Part shown: positions 23,858-36,127 of the stretch, one piece after another
Layout: each line of letters opens with the position of its first letter
Position numbering within the stretch: position 1 is the stretch's first letter
Assembly: GCF_963082655.1 (NCBI RefSeq)
Contig: NC_081552.1
Coordinates: forward strand, 124,963,494-125,027,493
Source of the DNA: Stomoxys calcitrans
Taxonomy: Eukaryota > Arthropoda > Insecta > Diptera > Muscidae
DNA length: 64,000 bases
Direction of reading: 5' to 3'
The notes under the pieces: model-generated
Told to the model about the DNA's origin: nothing
Database searches by the model: none
The model's input: only the letters and a program-made list of their open reading frames with translations
Position numbers and translations under genes: made by a program

Positions 23858-24880
23858 GAATATAATATATTTTACTCCTGAATCCCAAGGATATAATAAT
23901 GACTTTTTCTATTATTGCCAATTCTAGCGCTTTATCAAAGGTTGATTGTAGCGACACTTGTATTACCGGTAACAAAGATGGTATTCCTGTTGATAACTCA
24001 TTGTAATTAAGCAGCTAGTATATCGAAGAAGAATGAGCTATCCATTATTATTTTACATGCCAGAAATAATGACATAAGTTTTTGCTGTGAAGTTTTGTCT
24101 TTAGAAAAACTTAAGAAATATAACAATAAAATATTTAACTTTTAGAATTTTTTTTTTTGGTATGCTATTCTTTGAATAGAAAGCATTAAATATGATCTCG
24201 AGTTGGAAAATGTTCGAAAAATCACGAAAAGATTTTAGAGATCAAAATAAAAGAGTGCAAACAGACAAACCATACGAACCGGTCCGTCACTGTGCTGTAG
24301 ATCAATGCGGCCTTCGCACAAAAAGCACTTGCAGTGACATTCAAAGAGTGTTTACTGTAAAACAAAAAGAGTTTGGCAATTTTGATGTGTTTGTTGTTCT
24401 TAGCATTAATGATTAGTTTGTATCGAAATAGTAGAAAGTAAGGCTTTCTTCCCTCTTCTTCTTCCCTACTCTAAGGAGAGTTGGAGGACTAATTGAGCCC
24501 TGTTTCAAACAAAAGCGTGCTCTACACCGTACCCAATAGTCTGTGGTTATACAGGGCACCTTAATCGATTTGAAAAAAGTGCTGTTGAAGTTAGATGGCC
24601 GAACCGTAATCATGATACACTAGCCAGTCAAAGTGTTTTGAATAACAACAAACACTTGCTCAACTTTTATAATTTCTTTGCTGGAAGATGTTTGAAAAAT
24701 CACGAAAATAAAATTTTATCTTCAAAAATTCCTTTGAAATATTATCTTTAAAAATGTCCTTGCAATTTTGCGTTTACCAATTTTTTTATTAAATATTTGT
24801 TTTTAGGTTTTTAATAAAAAATTCTTCGGAAAAACTTGCATTAAAATTCATTAATATTTTATTAAAAAATTCATTGAAAT
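23858..24880. other. Unrecognised DNA with one small ORF
   Basis: AT-rich. An ATG-initiated frame of 74 codons at 24,192-24,416 (plus) has the Cys-containing segment PVRHCAVDQCGLRTKSTC. I do not recognise it, and nothing upstream identifies a promoter, so whether it is a gene is unknown. The minus-strand frame at 24,413-24,613 has no clear domain. Confidence 0.3.
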
Positions 24881-25785
24881 TATGTTACAAATATTGCGTT
24901 TGCAGAAAATGTCACAAAAATTTTATTTTTTGGAAAGCATTTCATTAAAATTGTTTGCTTTAAAAACAATTTCAATATCATCTACGAAGATAGGCAAAGA
25001 TCCTAGCATTGAAACATCAGGCAGTACAGGGACGGGAATCTCAATACAGCCTAACGAACAGGGACACGACGATGGAACCATTACCGACTTTATAAAGAGT
25101 CGGAAGACTAAAACAGGCAAAGAACCTAAAATGATGACATCAGGCAGTGCAGTGGCAGGAAAGTCAATAGAGCCTATATAGCAGGAAGCAGACGATGAGA
25201 TCATCACCTACTCCCAAGATGTCCATCTACAGGAGGACCGATGATTGAGGTAATCCAGATAAACCTCCACCGGTGCGAGACTGCTACACAGATGGAGAAA
25301 ATCAGCAAGGGCAAAATTAATATTACCTTAATTCAGGAGCCATGGACGTTCCGGAACAAAGTTTCTGGACTGAACCATATCAACTACCAATTATTCTATG
25401 CCAACACTCTTACTAGGCCGAGGACCTGCGTTATTTGTCATAAAAATTTTAATTATATATTTTCCCCAGAGTTGTCAAAGTCGGATGCAACAGTGATGAG
25501 ACAGGGAGACGGTGGAGCGTAGCTGGCATGCAGCAGCTGGTGAAGAAAGCAAAACAGACAGGAAATGAGGTACTAATTGGGAGCGATGCGAATTCTCACC
25601 TTATTTCGTGGGGTAGTACCAACAAAAATAAGCGGGGCCAAGTCCTAGCAGAGTTCTTAAATACCAACGACCTAATAACACTTAATATTGGTAACACCGC
25701 TACCTTTATTAATAGAATTAGGGAGGAGGTTTTAGATGTGACGATATGTTCAGAAAATCTAATCGATGAGGTTCAGGATTGAAGG
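24881..25785 (+). pseudogene. LINE relic: ORF1 tail and APE endonuclease
   Basis: The first frame (24,882-25,181) looks like an ORF1 C-terminus with an internal ~123-bp-spaced duplication (GKDPSIETSGS / GKEPKMMTSGS). ORF2 then opens at 25,241 with VIQINLHRCETATQ and LIQEPWT, the N-terminal APE motifs. After a frame change it continues at 25,528 with IGSDANSHLISWGS and LDVTICS. The sequence is LOA/Jockey-like. The reverse transcriptase does not follow on this strand. Instead, RT pieces occur inverted downstream, so the element is rearranged. Confidence 0.7.
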
Positions 25786-26188
25786 GGCTCCATAGAACAC
25801 TCTTTCTCTGACCATCACTACGGCCAGCGCTGAATTCGATAAGCTACCGGAATAAATTGAGAACCAACTGGACAACATTCGGAAGGCTACTCAGAAGAAG
25901 ACTTGGACATGCCTCTTCCAGGAAGCTTTTCTGCGAACAGATCGATAGCGTTAATGACGCCGCCAATATTAAAAAGTTTCTCTCAAAAATCCATGTCCAA
26001 ACTGAAACTTTAGTAGACGACATGGGAGTGAGAGCAGAGACAACGGAGAACATGTTGAAGCTTTTTATGTAACCCCATTTTCCATAGGAGACGGCGGGAC
26101 TCACGGAGACGCCGGTATCTTGGAATAATGATGTCAATCGAAGGTTTATAATAACGGAATTTGTGGTGAAGGAATCCTTGAGGAGCTT
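25786..26188 (+). pseudogene. LINE relic: endonuclease-RT linker
   Basis: A short frame at 25,857-26,072 with RTNWTTFGRLLRRRL and INDAANIKKFL-like residues fits the basic linker of the same LINE. It breaks near 26,072 and sequence to 26,188 is unassigned, leading to an orientation switch. Confidence 0.4.
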
Positions 26189-26780
26189 CTATCTGAGCAA
26201 TTCGGTGGATATCCTACTCTTTATCATGGTGTCCACAATACGTTCCATGGTTTTGAGTAGAAAGTACAGTATAGCATAACATGTCTTGCCGGGCTTGGGT
26301 ATAAACACCACCCTTGTCTCCTGCCAGGCATGCTGTGAAAATACTGGCCAAATGGGGCGCCAGATAGTCCGCCTCGTTCTGTAGTAACGCCGGAAATATT
26401 TCACAAGGTCCGGGTGACTTAAATGGTTTAAAGCACTGCTGGCTATGTTCGCAAAGCACCTTGCAACATATTCAGTGTGACTGTACTCCCGTAGTGTTGT
26501 GAGGCCAGAGCAAGATCGGAAATGTACCCACTCCATGCACCGGTTACACCTTACCGACCCCGACCGATGATGGAGGCGGTTCTGGCAAACCGAACAGAAC
26601 CAGGGTCCGGGGTTCTTTCCAATCCCGGCACGGACCAGAAGCATGCTGAGAAGGCACTCCGGAATGTGCCTCTCCCATGTCGAAAAAAGACGAACACGTA
26701 TACTGAGCCGGCAGCCATTGCCGATGAAGGATTCCATCGGTTCAATCCGGTGCGTACAACCGGCTGCTATGGGATTGAAG
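26189..26780 (-). pseudogene. LINE relic (minus): 2A-like motif, PHD-type finger, RT N-terminus
   Basis: A 182-codon minus frame (26,737 to 26,189). Residues 36-45 are RAGIGKNPGP, a 2A-like motif. Next come Cys/His pairs in PHD-finger spacing (C48, C51, C64, C67, H72, C76). At about residue 105 the frame passes into RT N-terminal sequence (VVFIPKPGKTC, LLKTMERIV). A parallel frame supplies KSPGPCEIFPALLQ and HLASIFTACLA. Endonuclease is deleted between finger and RT. The RT end resembles the LINE at 44.7 kb. It is the opposite orientation of the pieces just upstream. Confidence 0.65.
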
Positions 26781-27324
26781 TAACGTTCACTATACCTTGC
26801 TATACTCGCATGCCAAAAATAGAAAAGTTGCCGAACAACAAATTTCGGATAAAAGGAGACGACCGGAGAAGAAAGGGAATGCTAATCGACTCCATCTTCA
26901 GATGATGTGCGAGATCAAAGGTCATCATTCAACAACACTGCATCACAAGCTATTAATCAATACATTTTGTCAGATGCGATTCAATCTTTGGCTTCTGTGC
27001 TCTGCGCCGTCCATAACTCTAACCACAACAATGCCAACATCTAGGCCGGGTGCCTATACATATTTTTAAATTATAAATGCTTATAAACTACTAGTTTTAC
27101 AGTCCTGAATTCGTAGTCTAAAAACACATATGGATTGTATGAAGGTTGAAAAGGCGTTGAAATTAATGTAACAAAATTAAAATTTCATGGAAATGTACTA
27201 AAAAAAATCAATTGCCGATATTCGAAGGCTTCTTGACGGGCTAAAATAGCAAAGCTCAGCCACTTCGACAGTAATAGAATTAGAGTCAAAAATAAATTTA
27301 TTAACATCAACTAAATGATCCCAA
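26781..27324. other. Unannotated DNA
   Basis: Continuation beyond the LINE relic. Short ORFs are without recognisable domains. It ends at a Helentron insertion. Confidence 0.3.
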
Positions 27325-28487
27325 ACAAGTAAAAGCGTGCTAAGTTCGGCCGGGCCGAATCTTATATACCCTCCACCATGGATCGCATTTGTCGAGTTCT
27401 TTTCCCGTCAACTCTTCTTAAGCAAAAAAGGATATAAGAAAAGATTCGCTCTGCTATTAGAGCGATATCAAGTTATGGTCCGGCTTGGACCACAATTAAA
27501 TTTTATGTTGGAGACCTGTGTAAAATGTCAGCCAATTCGAATAAGAATTGCACGCTTTGGGGGCTCAAGAAGTAAAATAGAGGGATCGATTTATATGGGA
27601 GCTGTATCGGGCTATAGACCGATTCAGACCATAATAAACACGTATGTTGATGGTCATGTGAGAATTCGTCGTGCAAAATTTCAGGCAAATCGGATAATAA
27701 TTGCGACCTCTCGAGGCTCAAGAAGTCAAGATCCCAGATCGGTTTATATGGCAGCTATATCAGGTTAAGAACCGATTTGAATCATACTTCGCACAGTTTT
27801 TGGATATCATAACAAAACACGTCGTGCAAAATTGCATTCCAGTCGGATAAAAATGCGCACTCTAGAGGCTCCAGAAGTCAAGACCCAAGATCGGTTTATA
27901 TGGCAGCTATATCAGGTTATAGACCGATTTGACCCATACTTGGCACAGTTGTTGGATATCATAACAAAACGCGTCGTGCCAAAATTCATTCAAATCGGAT
28001 AAGAAGTGCACACTCTATAGGCTCAAGAATTTAAGACCCAAGATCGGTTTATATGACAGCTATATCAGGTTATAAACCGATTTAAACCATACTAGGCACA
28101 GTTGTTGGATATCATCACAAAACACGTCGTGCAAAATTTCATTCCAATCGCATAAGAATTGCGCACTCTAGAGGCTCAAGAAGTCAAGACCCAAGATCGG
28201 TTTATATGGCAGCTATATCATAACATGGACCGATATGGCCCACTTACAATACCAACCGACCTACACTAATAAGAAGTATTTGTGCAAAATTTCAAGCGGC
28301 TAGCTTTACTCTTTCGGAAGTTAGCGTGCTTTCGACAGACAGACGGACATGGCTAGACTGACATAAAATGTCACGACGATCAAGAATATATATACTTTAT
28401 GGGGTCTTAGACGAATATTTCGAGTAGTTACAAACAGAATGACGAAATTAGTATACCCCCCATTCTATGGTGGAGGGTATATAAATT
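27325..28487 (-). mobile_element. Type A Helentron, complete
   Basis: ACAAGTAAAAGCGTGC and hairpin at the left, five to six 153-bp units, a very short GACAGACAGACGG tract (28,335-28,348), core, and GGTGGAGGGTATA at the right. Confidence 0.8.
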
Positions 28488-28849
28488 AAAATAAACTTTA
28501 GAACTTTGTGAAAGTTTATAATATTGTATTACCTAATAGAAAAAAACAAAATTTTTAAAAGTTGATTTCGAAAAATCGACGCGTTGCTGATGTTTTGGGT
28601 ATTGTGAGGCAGAGTATTCCTAAGCCGTATGGTACTCGTATAAAATTGTCAGTCAGATACTAGGCTCCTTCTTCTAAAAGTGACAAGTTTCCTACCCCTT
28701 CTAGATCGGGCAAATATTAATCTGTCATAGAGACATTTGCTTCCAGATCTAGACAATCTAGTAGTAGATTGTCGAAGCTACAGTCGTAGAGGGAAGTAGC
28801 CACATGAGAAACATGTTGAGTCCTTCTTATACCACAGACATACTAATGC
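28488..28849. other. Unannotated AT-rich spacer
   Basis: No repeat family, RNA or coding recognised. Confidence 0.3.
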
Positions 28850-29465
28850 TACTACATTTAATTTTCGTTGGATAAGTGAATCGCAGTTTGAAAGAAGTTC
28901 ACGCCCATAGCATAAGACACAATATTAATTTTCTGTTGATTCATAGTGATATCCAGTTCTCGCAAACTAAATCTTTTATTTTTGTGAATAACAATCACTT
29001 TTGATTTCTGGGGATTCAGAAATAAACCATTTGCTGTAGCCTACTTATAAACACAGAACAAGTCCTCGTTGAGTTTTGCAACACATTCACTAATATTATT
29101 AACAGAGTCGCTAAAGTATAACTGAACGTCATCACCATACATAAGGATTTGGTTATGGCCAGCTGGGTAGAAAGATCGTTTGCGTAGAGCGTTAAAGGAG
29201 CGGACTAATTATTGAGCTTTGTGGTACTCCCATGGGAACTAGAATTGGCTCTGATATTGAAACCTCTACGTACACTGACTGTTGCCGATTGCTAAGATAT
29301 GATTGAATCAATTTGGTAGAAGTATCGCCGAAATTGAAAAAATTGTCTGAGCTTCATATATAAGTAATGATGAGCAACCGAATCGAAAGCCTTTGAATGA
29401 TCTATTAGGACGAGAAAACTAACATTGCCATCATCAATTTCATTTCTAATTGATTCCAAAACTTC
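28850..29465 (-). pseudogene. Jockey/CR1-type LINE RT relic (minus)
   Basis: On the minus strand: EVLESIRNEI and LVLIDHSKAFDSV (29,465-29,370), then a PMGVPQSS-like segment, a YADD-like segment near 29,140 (YGDDVQLYF) and NGLFLNPQKSKVIVI. The order is that of palm motifs A-D. Frames are broken. It is close in type to 14.3-15.6 kb. Confidence 0.7.
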
Positions 29466-29511
29466 AATAAAAATATATTTTTTATACCAAAAAATATATT
29501 TTTTATACTGT

Positions 29512-29862
29512 GCTAAGTATGTTTCAAGTCGGTCCATAACCTGATATAGCTGCCATATAAACCGGTCATAAATCTTGACTTCTTGTTCCTCTTAAGGGCG
29601 CAATTTTTGTCCGATTTAGCTGAAATTTTGCATAGCTTGTATTGTTATGACTTCTAATAACTGTGCCAGATATGGTTTGAATCGGTTCATAACCTGATAA
29701 ACCGATCTGGCATCTTGACTTCTTGAGCCTCTATAGGGGGGTAATTATTATCCGATTTGGCTGAAAATTTGAACAACGGCTTCTTCCATGACTTTCAACA
29801 TACGTGTCAAATATGGTCTGAATGGGTTTACAGTCTGATACAGCTCCTTTGGTACAAATGCC
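29512..29862 (+). mobile_element. Type A Helentron array fragment
   Basis: Two to three diverged 153-bp units without termini. It follows a 22-bp-scale duplication of an AT-rich stretch at 29,467-29,510. Confidence 0.6.
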
Positions 29863-31399
29863 TATTTTTCACCTCGACGATTACCGACCAAATTAACTGA
29901 TTTGCAATGCAATTACAATTCGTGCATCCTTTTTTTAACTCGATTACAACTACAATTTTTACAACGAATATTTTTTTTTTTTGCTAGTGGGACCAATAGG
30001 TGGTGGAAGGAGTGGAAAGCAAGGAACCGGTGATTTTCTGACATTTCTACTTGGACTACAACGTTGGATAACGACAATTTAAAGATTGCTACTTTGGATA
30101 AGCGGATATTATTTGTTATTATGTGGTTGTGGTTGTATTTATGTATGTCGGCTTGATGTATATATAAATTTAAGGGTTTATTCTGTTTGCTTAACACGAC
30201 TTAAGTACGTATGTATGTACCTGATTTTTAATGTGTGTTTTATCGATTATATTTACTTTAATGCCGAAGTGATTTTTTCTAACATCATTTATTGCTTATT
30301 TGAATCTGTATCTATACTTATGCATATACGCGTATATGTATATAGTTCCTATGTAGTAGTAACTTTGTTATTTACAAATACACTATTTTGTCAGATATTA
30401 CAAATTAACTGACGGATCTTCTTATTTTGTTTCTGTACATATAACTTTTCACTTAGGCATGTATGTATATGTGTGCGTTAAAATTTTGGAGTAAACATAC
30501 TGTATGTTTAAATGTATTATTATATATGTATGTAGTTCGTTTGTTTTTCTACAATATTAGTTTGAATGTATGTACATAACGCCATCAGTAATATAGATTA
30601 TTGCTTATGTTTTCATTAATCAATGCTTAGTAATTTGCAAGTCTTGTGTGCATGGGGATGTATTTGTGTTTGAGAGAGTATGTATGTATGTATATGAGCT
30701 ATTACAATTTTGCTTTCACACTAACAGGACATTGCCTTTGACATTGTTCTGATATTTCTTTAGTTTTGCTATTTGATGTAAGAATTTAAGTACAGGGGGC
30801 AAATAATTGGGCGTGTCTTGTTAATACGTGTTTCCTCAAAATATTTGTCAGTCATTGATTTCTTCTCAGTCAATCTATTTCTTTAAAAAAAATAAAAAAC
30901 TTCTGATAGCCTTTAAGCGATTTTGCAACTTCCTGTAAAAGAGGTAGTTGAGATAACGTTAAGTTAGGTCTCCGAACGTGACCACCGTAAAGACTTATTT
31001 ATGACAGGTATTTCGATAAAGTTGGCCGAACTGGATTATAAAGGTGAAATATACATATGTGGCCTATGTTGAAGTTATTCGACTTTTTCTTTGTTCATCC
31101 TATACCAATCTTAACATTCGGTATGTAACATCTTGAATAGTAGATACGCGACCTCATGATGTATGTGTAAAGATTAGTATACCTTTGTATAAGTCCTTCA
31201 CTATAGCTATCCAACATTTAAATATATCTTTTTGAAATACGGGTTGATACTTAAATGTATCTAAATCTTAAAATATCCATCCATTTTTTTTCGCAAACTT
31301 GCTGCCACCTGGTATGTGAAGTGCACTTATGCCTACAAATAATTTTATATAGCGTTGATTCCAAATATACCTATCCAACATTTCACATTTGAGTCGCGA
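29863..31399. other. AT-rich low-copy DNA
   Basis: 1.5 kb with many ATGTATGTA-like short runs, typical of fly intergenic or intronic sequence. Small ORFs have no recognisable domain. No repeat family from elsewhere in the window. Confidence 0.4.
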
Positions 31400-31933
31400 T
31401 TTTTATACCCTACACCACTACTGTGGTACAGGTATTATAACTTAGTGAATTTTTTTTGTAACGCCCAGAAGGAAGAGAGCTAGAGTTATTGATGAGTATA
31501 CCGATCGACTTAGAATCATTTTCTGATTCGATTAAGCTATTTCCGTCCGTCCGTCTGCATATTTGTCCATGTTAATTTGTGTACAAAGTGCAGTTCGTAA
31601 CTTTCATCCGATCGTCTTCAAATTTGCAACGGGCATCTTTTTTGGCCTAGAGACGAAGCCTATTGAAATGAAAAAAAAAAAAAATTGGTTCAGATTTGGA
31701 TTTAGCTTCGATATATATATTCGTCCGATTTGTATAAAAACTGCAATAGTATCGTCATTTGTAAAAAAATTCTCACGAAATTTGGCATAAGGGAGTCTAT
31801 TATGAGTTTCGATATTACTGGAGAATTGGAATCGGTTCGGATACAGATATAGCTCCGATATATATCTATCGCCCCATTTCAACTTCTAGAGGCTTACAGT
31901 GGCTTTAGGAGTGAAAATCGGGCGATTATATAC
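31400..31933 (+). mobile_element. Third Helentron-like family, 5' part
   Basis: Starts TTTTTATACCCTACACCAC with a local hairpin (CACCAC TACT GTGGTA). It then has ACCGATCGACTTAGAATC and GATTCGATTAAGCTAT before CCGTCCGTCCGTCTG. The architecture equals types A and C but the core differs. It is truncated at about 31,933 where a Tc1-type end begins. Confidence 0.6.
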
Positions 31934-32092
31934 AGCTGAGTTCAAAATAATAACAGTGCTATCACCTCATATTTTCACTAGACAAATTTGGTGGTATATC
32001 AACATCCAAAATTTGTTATATTGTGAGGGTATTTAGGAGGGCATTTAAAAAGTTAAATTACAAATACAAGCTAATTATAAATATTATTTATT
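31934..32092 (+). mobile_element. Tc1-like element, terminal fragment
   Basis: CAGCTGAGTTCAAAATAATA is a Tc1-type terminal repeat. Its partner, read inverted, is at about 50,590-50,618 (TATTATTTTGAACAGCTCAG). No transposase remains here. Confidence 0.5.
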
Positions 32093-32095
32093 TGA

Positions 32096-32350
32096 TGCCG
32101 CTGTAGCCTAAAACGCTTGCGTTTAAATCCTGGCGATAACATCGGACAAAATTTTAAGCGGTGGTGATCCCCTCTTAATGCTGCCAACATTTGCCATGCA
32201 TGGTCATGTAAAAAATTGTCTCCAAAGAGATGTCGCACGGTGGCACCGCATTCGGACTCGGCTATAAAAAAGTCCCTTATCATTGAGTTTAAACTTGAAA
32301 TGAAAAGCTTTCATTGATGTGTGAGAAGTGTACCCCATCTCTGTTCCTGG
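32096..32350 (+). mobile_element. tRNA-derived SINE, copy 2
   Basis: The head has lost most of the A-to-B-box interval, leaving GCTGTAGC and AAATCCTGGCG. The body matches the 42.5-kb copy: AGCGGTGGTGATCCCCTC, CCAAAGAGATGTCGCAC, CGGACTCGGCTATAAAAA and CTTATCATTGAG. Confidence 0.7.
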
Positions 32351-32355
32351 GTAAA

Positions 32356-33668
32356 TTTTTACTCCATTCCCTAATACCTTTCTTTCGGGTCCTATATTAA
32401 CGTATTAGTAAATATTTCCGATTTAAAAAGACACTTGGCCCTTAATGCAAATATACGCTTCGTGCTCTACTTTCAAATACATTTTATATGAGCCCCATAA
32501 AGGCATGATCGGTAAATAAATTCTGTTTGAGGGAGGGATTGACCCCAGGGACCTTGTCCCGAAAATGAGTATCAATTTCCCGAAAATCAATCAATTTAAA
32601 CATAAAATAGCTTTTATTTAATAGGGAGGTATTTTCGGGTGGGGCAGTTCCCCAAACACATGGCTCTTCAATTGAATATCACATTAGTTTTTTTTTTCTC
32701 TCAAGCACCTTTCGTTTGAGCTCTATATTGTCGTGATTGATCTATATACCCATTTGGCAGGTTTTGTACGGCCCCCGAAGCACCAGACCCCAACAATAGA
32801 AACCATGTTTGGATTTGACTGTGAAATCTATTTAATGTGAGCCCCATATTGCCATAGTCAGTAAATATGAAATGTTTTGATGGTGTTTTGGGGCTGGGGC
32901 GGCCACCGGCACTTTGCCCTAAAATATATATCAAATTCGTTCTTTACTCCCAAATACCGTTGATTTGAGCTGCATTTTGCCATAATCGAAATTGAAGTTC
33001 AGTTTAGGGAGCGCTTTAGGGCGTACCCCCAAACACTTGGCTCCAAAATTGGATATCAAATTCGTTTTCTATTCTCAAATACCTTCCGTTTGAGTCCTAT
33101 ATTGTCATAATGGGTAAATCAACCTATCTGGCTTATTTTTGGAAAGAAAGCGCCACCTAGACTTGAACACAAACTTCATTGTCATATTCGTAATCTACTC
33201 CCAAATACCTTTCATTTGAGTCCCATTTAGACATGGGCGGCTAATATGCCCATTTGGGAGTACTTGGGGGTGGGGCGACCTTCCATTACTTGGACCAAAT
33301 TTTTTATGCCATATTTGTAATCTACTGTCCAATACTTTTCATTTGAGGCCCATATTGACATGAACATCGAATATATCTGTTTAGAGGAGTTTTTGGATTG
33401 GGGAGGCCCACTGGGTATTTGAACCCAAATTTTAATACGATATTCGTTTTCTAGTCTCCAATACCTTTCATTTGATACCTACATTATGCCTTTCGGTCCT
33501 CTTTAGGTTTTCGAAGGCGTTGTTGGGGTAAGGGGGAGAAACCGCCTGCATCCGATATCTAAAAATTATATAGCCTATGTTTCCTTCCAGACCAACTCAC
33601 ACAATCTGTGACAATTTTAAGAAAATCTTTTCATCCGTTTTTGATTCTACGGAACAAACAAAAAAAAA
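32356..33668 (-). mobile_element. Helitron type E body with 5' head (minus strand)
   Basis: Units with CCTTTCATTTGAGTCC. The right end carries the head motifs in complement (CTGTGACAATTTTAAGAAAA, TTTTTGATTCTACGGAACAAA). A Helentron interrupts the CAAA-rich head at 33,669, so the 5' TC is not visible. Confidence 0.65.
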
Positions 33669-34890
33669 ACAAGTAAAAGCGTGCTAAGTTCGGCCGGGCC
33701 GAATCTCACATACCCTCCACCATGGATCGCATTTGCCGAGTTCTTCTCCCGGCATCTCTTCTTAGACAAAAAAGGATATAAGAAAAGATTTGCTCTGTTA
33801 TTATTATATTATTACATGTTGGAGACCTGTGTAAAACGTCAGCCAATTCGAATAAGAATTGCGCCCTTTGGGGGCTCAAGAAGTAAAATAGAGAGATCGA
33901 TTTATATGGGAGCGGTATCGGGCTATAGACCGATTCAGATCATAATAAACACGTATGTTTATGATAATCCGTCGTACAAAATTTCAGCAAAATTCAGCAA
34001 ATCCGATTTGAACCATACTTGGCACATTTATTGGATATCATAACAAAACACGTCGTGCAAAATTTCATTCCAATCGGATAAGAATTGCGCACTCTAGAGA
34101 CTCAAGAAGTCAAGACCCAAGATCGGTTGATATGGCAGCTATATCAGGTTATGGACCGATTTGAACTATACTAGGCACAGTTGTTGGATATCATAACAAA
34201 ATACGTCGTGCAAAATTTCATTCCAATCGGATAAGAATTGCGCACTCTAGAGGCTCAAGAAGTCAAGACCCAAGATCGGTTTATATGGCAGCTATATCAG
34301 GTTATGGACCGATTTGAACTATACTTGGCACAGTTGTTAGATATCATAACAAAATACGTCGTGCAAAATTTCATTCCAATCGGATAAGAATTGCGCACTC
34401 TAGAGGCTCAAGAAGTCAAGACCCAAGATCGGTTTATATGGCAGCTATATGAAAACATCGACCTATTTGAACCATACTTGGCAAGGTTGTTGGATATCAT
34501 AACAAAATACGTCGTGCAAAATTTCATTCCAATCGGATAAGAATTGCGCACTCTAGAGGCTCAAGAAGTCAAGACCCAAGATCGGTTTATATGGCAGCTA
34601 TATCAAAACATGGACCGATATGGCCCATTTAAAATACCAACTGACCTACACTAATAAGAAGTATTTGTGCAAAATTTCAAGCGGCTAGCTAAACTCCTTC
34701 GGAAGTTAGCGTGCTTTCGACAGACAGACGGACGGACGGACAGACGGACGGACATGGCTAGATCGACATAAAATGTCGCGACGATCACGAATATATATAC
34801 TTTATGGGGTCTCAGACGAATATTTCGAGTAGTTACAAACAGTATGACGAAATTAGTATACCCCCCATCTTATGGTGGAGGGTATAAAAA
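33669..34890 (-). mobile_element. Type A Helentron, complete
   Basis: Complete ends. The array carries units at an exact 153-bp spacing: GATCGG motifs at 34,121, 34,274, 34,427 and 34,580. The first, promoter-proximal-type unit is internally deleted (33,800-33,830 and 33,970-34,000). Confidence 0.85.
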
Positions 34891-36127
34891 CCGAGTCCCA
34901 TATAAAGGGTGATTTTTTTGAGGTTAGGATTTTCATGCATTAGTATTTGACAGATCACGTGGGATTTCAGACATGGTGTCAAAGAGAAAGATGCTCAGTA
35001 TGCTTTGACATTTCATCGTGAATAGACTTACTAACGAGCAACGCTTGCAAATCATTGAATTTTATTACCAAAATCAGTGTTCGGTTCGAAATGTGTTCAT
35101 TCACCGTAACGTTGCGTCCAACAGCATCTTTGAAAAAATATGGTCCAATGATTCCACCAGCGTACAAACCACACCAAACAGTGCATTTTTCGGGATGCAT
35201 GGGCAGTTCTTGAACGGCTTCTGGTTGCTTTTCACTCCAAATGCGGCAATTTTGCTTATTTACGTAGCCATTCAACCAGAAATGAGCCTCATCGCTGAAC
35301 GGTGAATGAACACATTTCGAACCGAACACTGATTTTGGTAATAAAATTCAATGATTTGCAAGCGTTGCTCGTTAGTAAGTCTATTCATGATGAAATGTCA
35401 AAGCATACTGAGCATCTTTCTCTTTGACACCATGTCTGAAATCCCACGTGATCTGTCAAATACTAATGCATGAAAATCCTAACCTCAAAAAAATCACCCT
35501 TTAGTTATAATGGGTCATATGCCCTTTTAAAGCGTTTTGGAGCGAAAGGGGGACCCCCTATACTTCGATCTGATTTTATATGCCAGATTCGTAATCTACT
35601 ATCGAAAGCCTTTCATTTGAGGCCCATATGGACATGAACTCTAAATAAGCCTGTTTGCGGTAGTTTTAGGGTTGAGGTGGCCCGATGGATACTTAGATCC
35701 AAATTTTAATACCATATTCTTATTCTATTTTCTAATACCTTTCATTTGATACCCATATTGTCCCGATTGGTCTACTTTTGATTTTGGGTGGTGTTTTTGG
35801 GTAAAGGAGGAGGGTCTGCGCTTTCCGATATCAACAAACTATAAAGTCTATTTCTCCCTCCTGACCATATTCGCAATCTACTCCCAAATACCTTTCATTT
35901 GAGTCCATATTGTCATTATGGTCCAAAAAACCTATTTTTGGGGGTTTGGGGTTGGGGCGGCCCCCCAGTTACTTTAACCCAATTTTTAATATGAAATTCG
36001 TTCTCTACTCCTAAATACCTTTAATTTGAGTACCATATTGTCCCTATCGGTCTACTTTTAATTTTGGTTAGAACTTTTGGGGTAAGGGGGAGGGTCCGCC
36101 TACCTTGCGATATCAAAAAATTATATA
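34891..36127 (-). mobile_element. Helitron type E body (minus), split by rosa copy 3
   Basis: GAGTCCCATA at 34,893 continues after the insertion as GTTATAATGGGTC at 35,504. Typical units follow to 36,127, where the LTR element begins. No termini. Confidence 0.6.
34905..35501 (-). mobile_element. rosa-like mariner fold-back derivative, copy 3
   Basis: TA at 34,903-34,904 and 35,502-35,503. It is as copy 2 except that the centre-right junction reads GCTGAACGGTGAATGAACAC instead of passing through AAAATTTGTCAAAATTTG. This makes the two central edges complementary (ATTCACC/GGTGAAT), which suggests exchange between arms. Confidence 0.85.

Noticed and set aside
24192..24416. A small Cys-containing host gene
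   Set aside because: 74 codons in unremarkable AT-rich DNA, with no recognised domain, intron signal or homologue inside the window. Kept only as a note.
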